Shown in pieces: positions 26,813-36,200 of a stretch of DNA of 64,000 nt. The position numbers and the translations under genes were made by a program. Numbering within the stretch: the first letter of the stretch is position 1; every line of letters begins with the position of its first letter. The notes beneath the pieces are model-generated. The model made no database searches and was not told the origin of the DNA. It saw nothing but the letters and a program-made list of their open reading frames with translations. The stretch covers positions 1 to 64,000 of the forward strand of contig NZ_JACHWZ010000005.1 of NCBI RefSeq assembly GCF_014191725.1, in the 5' to 3' direction. This stretch comes from Microbulbifer rhizosphaerae. Its GTDB lineage: Bacteria > Pseudomonadota > Gammaproteobacteria > Pseudomonadales > Cellvibrionaceae.

Positions 26813-27712
26813 ATGCCTACACAAGATGATCTGTACCCTTCCCGGTTGGGCGGCAGGGAACAAATCATCCCCAGACAGGATCCGGTGGTCTACGGCGGCG
26901 AGCCGACGAAAAGCGGCGCGTCGCTGGAGCGGGCACAATTGGACCACTACGAAAAAAACGGCTACCTGGTTCTGCCCGGCTATATGCCGGAAATGGTGGA
27001 ACCGCTGCTGGCGGAAATCGAACAGCTGCGCGGAGAATTGCGCGGATGCGAGGAGCTGGTGTGTGAGCCGGAGAGCGACGAACTGCGCACCATTTTCAAT
27101 CCCTGCGGTTTCAGCGGGCACATCGAGCGATTTTTCCGACACCCGAAAATCCTGCCGCTGGTGCGCCAACTGCTGGGATCGGATGTGTACCTGATGCAAT
27201 CCCGGGTCAACAACAAACCCGCCTTCACCGGCCGCTCCTTCGCCTGGCATTCGGACTTCGAGACCTGGCACGTGGAGGACGGCATGCCCAGGATGCGCGC
27301 CCTCACCGCCTGGATCATGCTCAGCGAGAGCCACCAGCACAACGGCCCGCTGTACGTGATCCCTGGCTCCCACAAGCTCTATGTTTCCTGCTGCGGCAGA
27401 ACCGCCGAGGACAATTACAAATCCTCCCTGCGCCGGCAGGTGCTGGGCGTGCCCCGGCCGGAGACCATGCGCGAGGTCCTGCGGGACCGGGAGATACACG
27501 CGATTACCGGTATGCCGGGCACCCTGGTGATCCACGAGTGCAACCTGCTGCACGGTTCGCCGGACAATATTTCCAACGACCCGCGCAAGGTGCTGATGTG
27601 CGTGTACAACAGCGTGGAAAACAAACCGGTGACACCCTTCGGCGATCTCAAGCCGCGCCCGGATTTTCTCAGCAGCCGGGATTACAGCCCGGTGAGCCTG
27701 GCGGCCGCCTGA
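26813..27712 (+). CDS. ectD: ectoine hydroxylase EctD
   Basis: A 299-residue Fe(II)/2-oxoglutarate-dependent oxygenase that turns ectoine into 5-hydroxyectoine. The ATG at 26813 follows TAGAGGAGGAATC, a very strong ribosome site. The EctD signature WHSDFETWHVEDGMPRMRA near 143-161 contains the HxD iron ligands; the distal His is in LLHGSPDN and the C-terminal YNSVENKPVTPFGDLKPRPDFL is also diagnostic. No ectABC genes are in the window, so ectoine must be made elsewhere or imported. Confidence 0.93.
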   Translation: MPTQDDLYPSRLGGREQIIPRQDPVVYGGEPTKSGASLERAQLDHYEKNGYLVLPGYMPEMVEPLLAEIEQLRGELRGCEELVCEPESDELRTIFNPCGFSGHIERFFRHPKILPLVRQLLGSDVYLMQSRVNNKPAFTGRSFAWHSDFETWHVEDGMPRMRALTAWIMLSESHQHNGPLYVIPGSHKLYVSCCGRTAEDNYKSSLRRQVLGVPRPETMREVLRDREIHAITGMPGTLVIHECNLLHGSPDNISNDPRKVLMCVYNSVENKPVTPFGDLKPRPDFLSSRDYSPVSLAAA

Positions 27713-27724
27713 GCCACAGTGGTT

Positions 27725-27806
27725 GTAGGAGCGGCCGTTGGCCGCGATCGATAGTGGGCATGCACCTCGCCCGGCTAGCCTGATCGCGGCCAACGGCCGC
27801 TCCTAC
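27725..27806. repeat. REP/BIME-type inverted repeat
   Basis: GTAGGAGCGGCCGTTGGCCGCGATCG at the left and TGATCGCGGCCAACGGCCGCTCCTAC at the right form a nearly perfect pair with 30 bases between. It lies between the convergent ectD and glycosyltransferase genes and could serve as a bidirectional terminator. Confidence 0.75.
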
Positions 27807-28823
27807 TTAATCTGCGACAACGGCCGCTTCTTTTTCTCTCTTTTCGATGTCTGCAGTCTCCGCGCCGACGACCTGGTCGATATGGTATTTGGGCCGCTGC
27901 TTCACTTCCTCAAAAAGCTTGGCGATGTACTCGCCGATCACTCCCAGGCACAGTAGCTGCACACTGCCGATAAACAGCAGCGGCAGCAGGATGGACGCCC
28001 AGCCGGGCACTGCGTTGTCCGTGAACAGACGCGTGATCAGCACCCAGGCGATCACTGCAAACGACAGCGCGCTGGAGACCAGCCCCAGCACCGTAATCGC
28101 CCGCAGCGGCGCGGTGGAAAAGGAGGTGATTCCCCGCCAGGCCAGGGATAGCATGCGCCGCAGCGGGTATTTGCTCTCTCCGGCGGTGCGCTCCCGCCGC
28201 CGGTATTCCACTTGGGAGGATTCGAAACCCAGTTCGCGCACCATGCCGCGCAGGAACAGGTTGGCCTCCGGGTATTCCAGCAGCGCGTCCAGCGCGCGGC
28301 GGGAGAGCAGGCGGAAGTCGGCGTGGTTGAACACCAGGTCGACCCCCAGCTTATGCATCACCCGGTAGTAGCCCTCGGCGGTAAAGCGTTTGAAAAAGGT
28401 ATCCGTGTGGCGCTCGCTGCGCACACCGTAGACCACCTCGCTGCCCTGCAGGTAGTGGTCCACCATGGGTTCGATATTTTCCGCACCGTCTTGCAGGTCG
28501 GCGTCGATGCTTACCACCGCCTCTTCCACCGTCTGGCTCAGGCCCGCGTGCAGTGCGTTCTGGTGGCCCTTGTTGCGCGACAGTCTGACCGATACCACCT
28601 GGCTTTCCCGCCGGGCGATCTTCTGCATCAGCGGCCAGGTGTCGTCTCTGCTGCCGTCGTCCACCAGGTAGATTTTCGATCCGCGCGCCACCTTGCCGGA
28701 GTGCTCCAGGCGATTCAGTTGCTGCAGCAGTTCCGCGCAGCTCTCGGCGAGTATCTCCTCCTCGTTGTAGCAGGGCACGACGATGGCGAGGGTGGGGGCA
28801 GGTCTTGAGGAGTCAGTGCTCAC
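27807..28823 (-). CDS. GtrB-like family 2 glycosyltransferase (polyprenyl-phosphate)
   Basis: A 338-residue membrane glycosyltransferase. The GT2 domain has VVPCYNEEEIL, IYLVDDGSRDDTW, SRNKGHQNALHAGL and IDADLQD (DxD). Two C-terminal membrane helices match GtrB/DPM1-type enzymes that move a sugar onto undecaprenyl phosphate. The GTG start at 28823 follows GGAGAGA and overlaps the GtrA stop, so the pair is coupled. It is the last gene of a three-gene operon. Confidence 0.92.
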   Translation of the reverse strand: MSTDSSRPAPTLAIVVPCYNEEEILAESCAELLQQLNRLEHSGKVARGSKIYLVDDGSRDDTWPLMQKIARRESQVVSVRLSRNKGHQNALHAGLSQTVEEAVVSIDADLQDGAENIEPMVDHYLQGSEVVYGVRSERHTDTFFKRFTAEGYYRVMHKLGVDLVFNHADFRLLSRRALDALLEYPEANLFLRGMVRELGFESSQVEYRRRERTAGESKYPLRRMLSLAWRGITSFSTAPLRAITVLGLVSSALSFAVIAWVLITRLFTDNAVPGWASILLPLLFIGSVQLLCLGVIGEYIAKLFEEVKQRPKYHIDQVVGAETADIEKREKEAAVVAD

Positions 28824-29191
28824 TATTCTCTCCGGTAGATCCAGTACTGATGCAGGGTGAAATTGCACAACAGGGTGATGCCGGTGGCGACTACCTGCGC
28901 GGCCAGGTAGTGCAGCGCAGTCAGCAGCGCGGCGAAGCTGGCGGTGTTGACGCCCAGCCCGAGCAGGGCCACCAGGACAAACCTGGGCAGCGTCTGCGCG
29001 TGACTCTTCCGGCTGGAAAAGGTGAAGTGGTAATTCAGCCAGTAGTTGAATCCCGCCGACAGCGCAAAGGAGGCTGCGGAGGCGGCCACTTCGCCGGTAT
29101 GCAGCAGTTCGACGAACAGCGCCAGCAGCAGAAACTGCAATAGGGTGGCGGTGCCGCCCACCAAGGCGAAGCGCAACAGGCGGTCAATCAT
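28823..29191 (-). CDS. GtrA-family flippase-like membrane protein
   Basis: A 122-residue protein with four membrane helices of the GtrA family: RFALVGGTATLLQFLLL, SFALSAGFNYWLNYHFTF, RFVLVALLGLGVNTASFAAL and TLLCNFTLHQYWIY. GtrA proteins flip lipid-linked sugars for cell-surface glycan modification. It overlaps the gene upstream by 8 bases and the GtrB-like gene by one. Confidence 0.93.
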   Translation of the reverse strand: MIDRLLRFALVGGTATLLQFLLLALFVELLHTGEVAASAASFALSAGFNYWLNYHFTFSSRKSHAQTLPRFVLVALLGLGVNTASFAALLTALHYLAAQVVATGITLLCNFTLHQYWIYRRE

Positions 29192-31115
29192 TTTTCCGCA
29201 GCTCTGCCAGCGCGGTTTCGGGAGGTTTGGCCAGGAAGCGGGCCATGGCCCAGTCGGCGTGGTCGTGGCGGTTGCTGCCCAGCGGGTCCACCACCAGGGT
29301 TATCCGGGAGGCGCCCTCCAGCGGCAGCAGAATTTCCCCCGTCTCCCGCCGGTTGTTATAGGGGCCGCTGCTGAAAACCTCCTCCCCGTCCAGCAACACC
29401 TTGAATTCCACCAGGCCGCGGTGACCGGCGACGTCCAGGCCGAAATAGCTGTGAAAATATTTCGCCCCGGCCGGAATCCGGTAACGGGTCTCGCTGCGCG
29501 CGTGCACGCCCAGCCCCTTCGCGTAATGGTGTCCGCCAATGCGGATCGGCTGCTGTTCCACACTGCGGTCGCGGCCCATGTGGCCCCACTCCTGCCGGTG
29601 GTAGTCCGCGCTCAACTGGCTCAGGTAAAGCTCCCCCTGCCGCGCCATCTGTTCCGCCAGGGCGTAGTGCCGCCAGGCGGAGGTGGCGCCGAAGCACAGC
29701 AGCAGGCCGGAGGCGGTCAGCGCGGCCACGGTGGGCATATGCGCGGAATTCCTTTCGCCTTTCTCCGCCCCGCTTTCCTCCTCCCTTCTGCGCCGCGCGG
29801 CCAGCAGCAGGGCCGCCTGGGCGAACAGCAAGCCCTCGCCGGGTTTGCGGTAGCGCCCCTCGTTGACCGCGATGGGCAGCAGGCCCTGCACCACTATCCA
29901 GGTCAACAGCAGCGACGGCAGCAGGCGCTCGCCCTTCAGCCGGCGCCAGTAAAAGGCGGTGCCCGCGAGCAACAGCAGGGTCAGCGGTGCCCACAGCCAG
30001 CGGGCGTGAATATTCAGCTGGTCCAGCTGGCGGTCGCGGTTCTGGTCCGGCCAGGAGCGGCCGAAAAACAGGAACAGCAGGTTTTCTTTCGCGATCCACA
30101 GGGCGTTGGAAAACGTCAGCGGGTATTTCGCCAGTGCCCCTTGCCAGTCCTCAGAGCCTTTATCGATATCGATGGTGACGTCGGCGGTGCCGCTGCGCGC
30201 GGTCTGCCAGTCGGAGAGCGGCTCCAGGGGCTTTTCGCCGGTGGAGGGGGAGGCGAACCAGTAGTTCCAGCGGGCGCCTTCGCGGCGGTAGTGCATGTTG
30301 ATCTGCTTGTTGCCGGAGCGGGTGTAGATCGCCACCAGCTGGCCGACGCCGTGGGGGGCGAAAATATGCATCTTCTGGTAGGCACGGTAGGCCAGCGGGC
30401 CGAGGATTAGGGCGAGCAGCAGCAGCGAGTAGACCGCCTTGCGCAGCTTGTCGTCCTGCAGCAGCCACAGCCAGGTGCAGGTCACCGCGGCCAGCGGTAT
30501 CGCAATGCCGCGGGTCAGCCCCGCCAGCGCCCACACCAGCGCCATCAGCAGGAAACTCCGCAGGTTCTGTTTGCGCTTGCAGCGCCAACTGCTCCAGAGC
30601 GCGGCGCCGAGCAGGGGCAGCAGCAGCGTCTCCTGCATGAAATAGCCGTAGATGGCGATCCACGACGGCAGCAGCGACAGTGCCGCCCAGCCGCCGAGCG
30701 CGATGGCTCTGCTCGGCTGCAGTTCGCGCAGGAATCGGTACCAGAACCAGGGGGTGAGCAGGGACAGCAGCGCAGTGTAGAAGGCCACCAGCAGCGGCTC
30801 GCCCAGGGTGAGTTTGCCCAGGGCGCCGATATACAGCTGGTAGAGGACCGGGTCGGTCATCGCCATGGGGTCGTCGCGCAGGGCCTCGATGCCCTGTTCC
30901 CAGTGGCGCTGGGGGTCGCTCCAGATATGGTCCAGGGGATTGAACTGCAGGATGTAGTCCACCCGCAGCCAGGCGCCGAGAAAGATCAATGCATAGAGCA
31001 ACGCATAGAGGCAGTTGCGGCGGGTCAACTGCAGTTGGAAATGCGGCAGGCGGCCGGCGAGGAAGCCAGTCCAGCGGTTTGGTGTGGCGGCGATCTCCGC
31101 CGGGTGGCTGTGCAT
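29184..31115 (-). CDS. membrane glycosyltransferase with C-terminal NPCBM-like domain
   Basis: A 643-residue protein. Residues about 30-480 hold ten or more hydrophobic segments with a GT39/GT-C layout (WLRVDYILQFNPLDHIWSDPQRHWEQGIEAL, the first periplasmic loop, carries acidic residues). The last 150 residues form a periplasmic beta-sandwich like NPCBM carbohydrate-binding modules (IGGHHYAKGLGVHARSETRYRIPAGAKYFHSYFGLD). The gene overlaps gtrA, so a lipid-linked sugar made by the GtrB/GtrA pair would be used by this enzyme on a surface glycan or protein. Fusion of GT-C and NPCBM is unusual. Confidence 0.82.
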   Translation of the reverse strand: MHSHPAEIAATPNRWTGFLAGRLPHFQLQLTRRNCLYALLYALIFLGAWLRVDYILQFNPLDHIWSDPQRHWEQGIEALRDDPMAMTDPVLYQLYIGALGKLTLGEPLLVAFYTALLSLLTPWFWYRFLRELQPSRAIALGGWAALSLLPSWIAIYGYFMQETLLLPLLGAALWSSWRCKRKQNLRSFLLMALVWALAGLTRGIAIPLAAVTCTWLWLLQDDKLRKAVYSLLLLALILGPLAYRAYQKMHIFAPHGVGQLVAIYTRSGNKQINMHYRREGARWNYWFASPSTGEKPLEPLSDWQTARSGTADVTIDIDKGSEDWQGALAKYPLTFSNALWIAKENLLFLFFGRSWPDQNRDRQLDQLNIHARWLWAPLTLLLLAGTAFYWRRLKGERLLPSLLLTWIVVQGLLPIAVNEGRYRKPGEGLLFAQAALLLAARRRREEESGAEKGERNSAHMPTVAALTASGLLLCFGATSAWRHYALAEQMARQGELYLSQLSADYHRQEWGHMGRDRSVEQQPIRIGGHHYAKGLGVHARSETRYRIPAGAKYFHSYFGLDVAGHRGLVEFKVLLDGEEVFSSGPYNNRRETGEILLPLEGASRITLVVDPLGSNRHDHADWAMARFLAKPPETALAELRKND

Positions 31116-31253
31116 GGACGCGGCCCGTAGTTCTTCAGATTGGCGTTTATTTAACCATATGAACTTGGTGGTGGTACAGAATTGAGCGCAACCGTAAGTA
31201 CTGTGACAGTACTGGCTGCCTTGGGGCTTATCGGGGGCTCCCCGAGTCCCGAA

Positions 31254-32327
31254 TCAAACCGCCACCACCCGGTTGCGCCCGCGATCCTTGGCCCGGTACA
31301 TGCGCGCGTCCGCCTCCGCCAGCAGTTGGCCGTGAGTGGCGCTGGACGGGTCGCCCTCGGCGACGCCGAAACTGATGGAGATCTTGACCGGCGGATCGTA
31401 TTTCTGACTGAGCGCCTCCACCCGGTCGCGCAATTTTTCAGCCAATATGCCGCCGCCGTCGAGATCGGTATTGGGCAGCAGAATCAGGAATTCCTCGCCA
31501 CCCCAGCGGGCCACTATGTCGTCGGTGCGGGTGTTCTTCCGCAGCACTTCCGCCACGTCCTGCAGCACCCTGTCGCCGAAGGCGTGGCCATAGTTGTCGT
31601 TGAGGGTCTTGAAGTTGTCCAGGTCGCCGATCAGCACCGTGTAGCGGCCCGACAGATGGCGATTGCGGCGCTCCAGCTCGTGCATGGCGCGGTAGGCCTC
31701 GCGCCGGTTGGCCAGCCCGGTGAGGGCGTCGGTGCTGGCGCTGTTCTCCAGCTCCTGGGTCAGGGTGTGCAGCATCTGTTGGGTCTGGTGGCGGCTGCTG
31801 TCGAGAATCGCGGTGAGCGCGGTGAGGGCTCCGAACACGGCGATAAAGCGCGCGCGGTAGGCGGTGTCGTATTCCGCGGTCATGCCGGGAAAGTCCGGGT
31901 AAAACAGCACCAGTGCGGTGGCGCCGCCGATGGCCACCAGGGTCGCGGTGCCCGCCTTGTAGCCGTACAAATTGATAAAGCCGGGTACCAGCATCACCGC
32001 CCACATCAGCCCGGTGTTGTTCACCCCGCCGGAGAGCAGCAGGTAGAAATACAGTACCAACAGCAGGGTGCCCACCAGCAGCGGCGTCTTGCTACTCGGG
32101 CCCACCAGGTTGACGGTGATATAGGCCCCGAGGATCAGCGTTGCCACGCCGAACAGGGTGGAGGCCTGGAGGAGATCGCCATTGGTGAGGGCGATCACGC
32201 CCATGGCACCGGTGATCGCCAGGGAGAAAATCAGCATATAGCCGGAGGCCTGCACGCGCCGGCGCAGCTCCAACTGGAGCGCTTCGCGAACCGGGTCCCG
32301 GTAGTTATTGTTATGTGCGGTGTTCAT
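31254..32327 (-). CDS. membrane diguanylate cyclase (GGDEF)
   Basis: A 357-residue protein. The first 180 residues hold five or six membrane helices; a linker with a QTQQMLHTLTQELEN coiled coil leads to a GGDEF domain (SASTDALTGLANRREAYRAMHEL, TVLIGDLDNFKTLNDNYGHAFGD, RWGGEEFLILLPNTD). The active site reads GGEEF, which is catalytically competent. It makes c-di-GMP. No I-site RxxD is obvious just upstream of GGEEF (NTRTDDIVARW has RTDD, a possible RxxD-like I-site). Confidence 0.93.
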   Translation of the reverse strand: MNTAHNNNYRDPVREALQLELRRRVQASGYMLIFSLAITGAMGVIALTNGDLLQASTLFGVATLILGAYITVNLVGPSSKTPLLVGTLLLVLYFYLLLSGGVNNTGLMWAVMLVPGFINLYGYKAGTATLVAIGGATALVLFYPDFPGMTAEYDTAYRARFIAVFGALTALTAILDSSRHQTQQMLHTLTQELENSASTDALTGLANRREAYRAMHELERRNRHLSGRYTVLIGDLDNFKTLNDNYGHAFGDRVLQDVAEVLRKNTRTDDIVARWGGEEFLILLPNTDLDGGGILAEKLRDRVEALSQKYDPPVKISISFGVAEGDPSSATHGQLLAEADARMYRAKDRGRNRVVAV

Positions 32328-32568
32328 GGGTTCCTATTGTTGTGCGGGCCTGTTCCCATCCGGCTGTCACCAGCCCGGCACTGCTGCGGCACTTTGAGTG
32401 CTTTTGTTAACCCTTCGATGTTTCCCGGCCGCCGATGGCAAAGAGCTTGTCGCGGCCATCCCCAAGACACATAACAAGGTGGCCCCGCGATCGGGGGCGC
32501 CCAGTATATTGCGATTCGCCTTTGCGCCAAAGAGCGGGACTATAGTATCAGCAGGATAAATAAGAACG

Positions 32569-33102
32569 GTGTGGCAGATTGTGACGAACTTGCAGTTGAC
32601 TTGTGGCGATATCCTGACCATGAGTGCAGACGCACTGGTGTGCCCGGCGCACAAGCACCTGATCCCCGGGCGCGGCCTCTCGGCGCAGATCTACGATCGC
32701 GGTGGCGAGGCGCTGGCGGCGGCCTGCGCTCAGCAGCCGGAATGCGCCGTGGGCGAGGCGCGCCTGACCCGCGCCTACGGCTTGCCGGCAAAGTATCTTT
32801 TGCATACCGTGACACCCCAATGGAGCAGCGGCGACCAGTGGGGCGTGCAGGCGCTGGTACAGTTGCGCCGCTGTTACCAGAGCGTGCTGGCCCTGGCGCG
32901 GCAGAAAGGTCTCGGCAGCCTGTTGTTCCCCGCCCTGGGAGCAGGTACCAACCGCTTTCCCCACTCCATTGCCGCGCACCAGGCGCTTACTGTATTAACC
33001 GCTGAGGCGGGGGATTTTGAGCGGGTGACCGTGTGCCTGCACACACCTGCGGCGCTTGGGGAATGGCGGCGGGTTCAGCGGCGATTTTTCGGTGAAGAAT
33101 AA
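32569..33102 (+). CDS. macro-domain (ADP-ribose-binding) protein
   Basis: A 177-residue macro domain. Features are TCGDILTMSADALVCPAHKHLIPGRGLSAQIYDRGG near the N-terminus, VGEARLTRAYGLPAKYLLHTVTP and GSLLFPALGAGTNRFPHSIAAHQAL. The first loop, usually NAAN, reads CPAHKHL, so catalytic deacetylation or ADP-ribosyl hydrolysis may be altered. The start is a GTG. It is an isolated gene on the plus strand between the cyclase and the RHS gene. Confidence 0.82.
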   Translation: MWQIVTNLQLTCGDILTMSADALVCPAHKHLIPGRGLSAQIYDRGGEALAAACAQQPECAVGEARLTRAYGLPAKYLLHTVTPQWSSGDQWGVQALVQLRRCYQSVLALARQKGLGSLLFPALGAGTNRFPHSIAAHQALTVLTAEAGDFERVTVCLHTPAALGEWRRVQRRFFGEE

Positions 33103-33245
33103 GAATAGCGTTAGGTTAGAAATCAACCAAAGCTGTAATGACGTGTGATCGACCTGTTATCGGGCGGCGTGTTATAAGTCTTCTCTCTTGTTTTTTGAAA
33201 AAACAATAAATTGACGTTATTTGCGAGTTGAGAAGGGAGTTTGCC

Positions 33246-36200
33246 ATGCGAGTTTTGGGGGTGGGGTCTACGTTTTGGGGAAAGGCTGCCTTATTGCTGT
33301 GTGTTTATTGCGGCATGGCCATTCCGGCGCTGGCCGCAGCTACCCTATCTATCAGCGATGGCTCTCGAAGTGTTGATGGAAACTACACCATTAAGGTCAC
33401 AACTTCACAGTTATGTGATGGCTATAACTATGATTATCAAGATTATTATTATTGTGAATTCCATATTTACGAGAGAAAAAATGGTGGTGAATGGAAAGGG
33501 TTAGTCGGGGGTGTGCCAAGTCAGAGTAGCTATTCTCTGACCGTAAACAGGGGTTCGGCTGGTTATGAATATTATGCAACTCTTTTTTACCGTTACTACG
33601 GGACCTATCCCTACGATAGCCCGACAATGAGGAGCGAAAAATCAGCGGTAAAAAGCATTGCCGTTACCCTAAAACCCAACCCCACCGGCACCGTAACCCC
33701 ATATGTAGAAAGTGGCACCACCGACACCAACGGCCAATTCACCGTCAAATGGGGCGCCGCCAGCGAGCCGCCCAAGAAAACCGGCTACCAGGTCCAGCAG
33801 AATTTCCGCCTGGAGGGTGGCGTTTGGCAGGGATGGAAGCCGTCGCCTTCCTTCGAAACCACCAACCTCAGCGTCGCCGCGGAGAACCTGCACGAAGAAA
33901 GCCGGCTGCCGGACGGCGACTACCGGCACCGGGTGCGCAGCTATGTCACCGTGGGAAGCTATTCCAACTGGAGCGACTGGAAATATTCGAGCATTGCTAC
34001 GGTGCGCAACAAACCGGACCAAGTAAAAAACCTCCACTCCACTGTGGCCGCACCCAAAAGTACCTTCTATATGAAATGGGACGCGGTTTCCTATTCCGGC
34101 GACGGCGATTACGAGGATCTGGTCTACCAGCTCCAGTGCAAGGAGCCGGACGACACCAACTATGGATTCGACACCTGCGGCTCCAACAACCTGAGCGGCA
34201 CCTCCAAGCAGGTCGATCTGCCCGAGGGCAGCAAGGGGACCTACCTGTTCCGGGCCCGCGCCTGCAACGGCCCCATACCCGCGGGCTGCCCCGCGTGGAG
34301 CGGCGCGCAAACCGTGTCTGTACCCGTGGATATCCCGGTTCCCGTGCCGTTGACACCCAAGTGGGTCACCGCACCGCTGGATCGCAATTACGGCCAGATC
34401 GCCATGAGCTGGGAGCAGCCGGACGACTCCTGGCCGGTGGCGGACTACAAGCTGGAGCAACGATGCCGTGCCGGTAAGGATGGCTGTGGCATCGACGGCT
34501 GGGACGATATCACTCCGGACGCGGAAAATCCGGATAGCGGCAGCTACAGTGCCCAGGTAGAGCTGAACGATCAATATCAGTACCGGGTGACTGCTTGCAA
34601 CGAGGTTGGGGAATGCTCCGGTTGGCGGACCTCCGGTTGGGTCAAGATTCACAATCCGGAGGGTATCGTCGACGTGCTGGCTACCTCCACGAATACCGTA
34701 CCCGGCAGCACGCCCTACAGCACCGATGTCACCAGCACCGGCGATGCAATGATCCGCATTCCCGTAAAAGCTGCCCCCGGGGTCAACGGCCTGGTGCCGA
34801 ATATTTCCTTGAACTACTCCGGCCTGCGCTACCACGAGCGGGAAAGAGAGCAGTTGCCCGAAGATATCCTCGGTTACGGCTGGCGCCTGACCGGCTTTTC
34901 CCAGATTCGCCGCTGCATCACCGGCCAGGATGGCAGTGCAGTGGAAATCGGACTGAACGACAGCGACTCCCTCTGCCTGAACGGCGAACCACTGGTACTG
35001 GTGGACGGGACGCACTGGCAGGCGGGCGCCGTGTACCGCACCCTGCGCGACAGCGCCAGGCTGATCGAACTCAAGAAAACCGCCGAGGGCAAGCCCTGGT
35101 TCCAGGTAAAGGCCGCGGATGGTCGCATCCTGGAATTCGGCAGCACCCCGGAGAGCCGCCTCAAGGTGGGACAATCGCCCTACTTCGCCTGGAGCATCAG
35201 CAAGGTCACCGACGCTTTCGGCAACAATATGGAGTACCGCTACCACCGCGACCTGTCCGAGGGCATCAACTACCCGCTGGAAATTGTCTACGGCAACGGT
35301 GGCGACGCGAGTATCCAGTTCGAATACGGCCTGCGCACCGACGCCCCGCCCCAGCCGCTCTCGGAGGCCATCGACCAGGGGCAACTGGTGCTGCTCTACC
35401 GTATCCTGGTTCGGATCAACAACAACGACCTGCGCGAATACCGCCTGATCTCCGAAGACGAAGGGCAGATCGATGGCTACCGTCGCCTCAAGGAAGTGCA
35501 ACTGTGCGGCTTCACCGAAATTGGTGTAGCGGATCACTGTCTGGAACCGCTGAAGTTCAACTGGGAGGAACGCGAGCCCGGCCAGTTCGAATACAACATC
35601 GACTTCCAGACCGGTGTCAAAGACATCACCGACAGCCTCGGTGCCGTTACCGGATTCCATTACCGGGTGCTGGCCAAGAACGAGACCGAGGGCTTTATCG
35701 TCAGCAGCCCCTTCGGTTCGGAGAGCGGCATTTCCGTGCCCGGTGCCTATCCTCTGCCACCCAGCTACCCCGATCCCCAACTGCCGGACAGGGGCATCTA
35801 TCGACTGGTGGTAAGCAAGGTCAAGCGTTCCAACGGCCTCACCGGCGGCGTACACGAAACCCAGTACCGCTACCAGGGCACCGGCCTGATGAGCAGCAAC
35901 AACTGGGGCTTCCTCGGCTTCCACGCGCAGAAGATCCACGACCTGGAGAGCGGCATCATCACCTACCGCCAGTTCCGCCAGGACTTCCCCCACTTCGGCG
36001 CCACCGCCCGCCTGCTGCAGTGCGACGGCGACTGCGCCTCCGGAGAAGTGCTTACCAGCCAGCGCTTTCACTACGATTCCGTCGAGCTGGCTGCCGGCGG
36101 CAATACTTTGCAAGCGCCCTATCTCAAGCAGTCCCTCCAGACCCAACTCGAAGGCAAGCAGTTGCTGGGCTATCGCGAGCGAACAGCCTCTCTGGGGACG

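Noticed and set aside
9203-27806. CRISPR array from the repeated GTAGGAGCGG units
   Set aside because: Units are kilobases apart, palindromic and not regularly spaced, and no cas gene is present.
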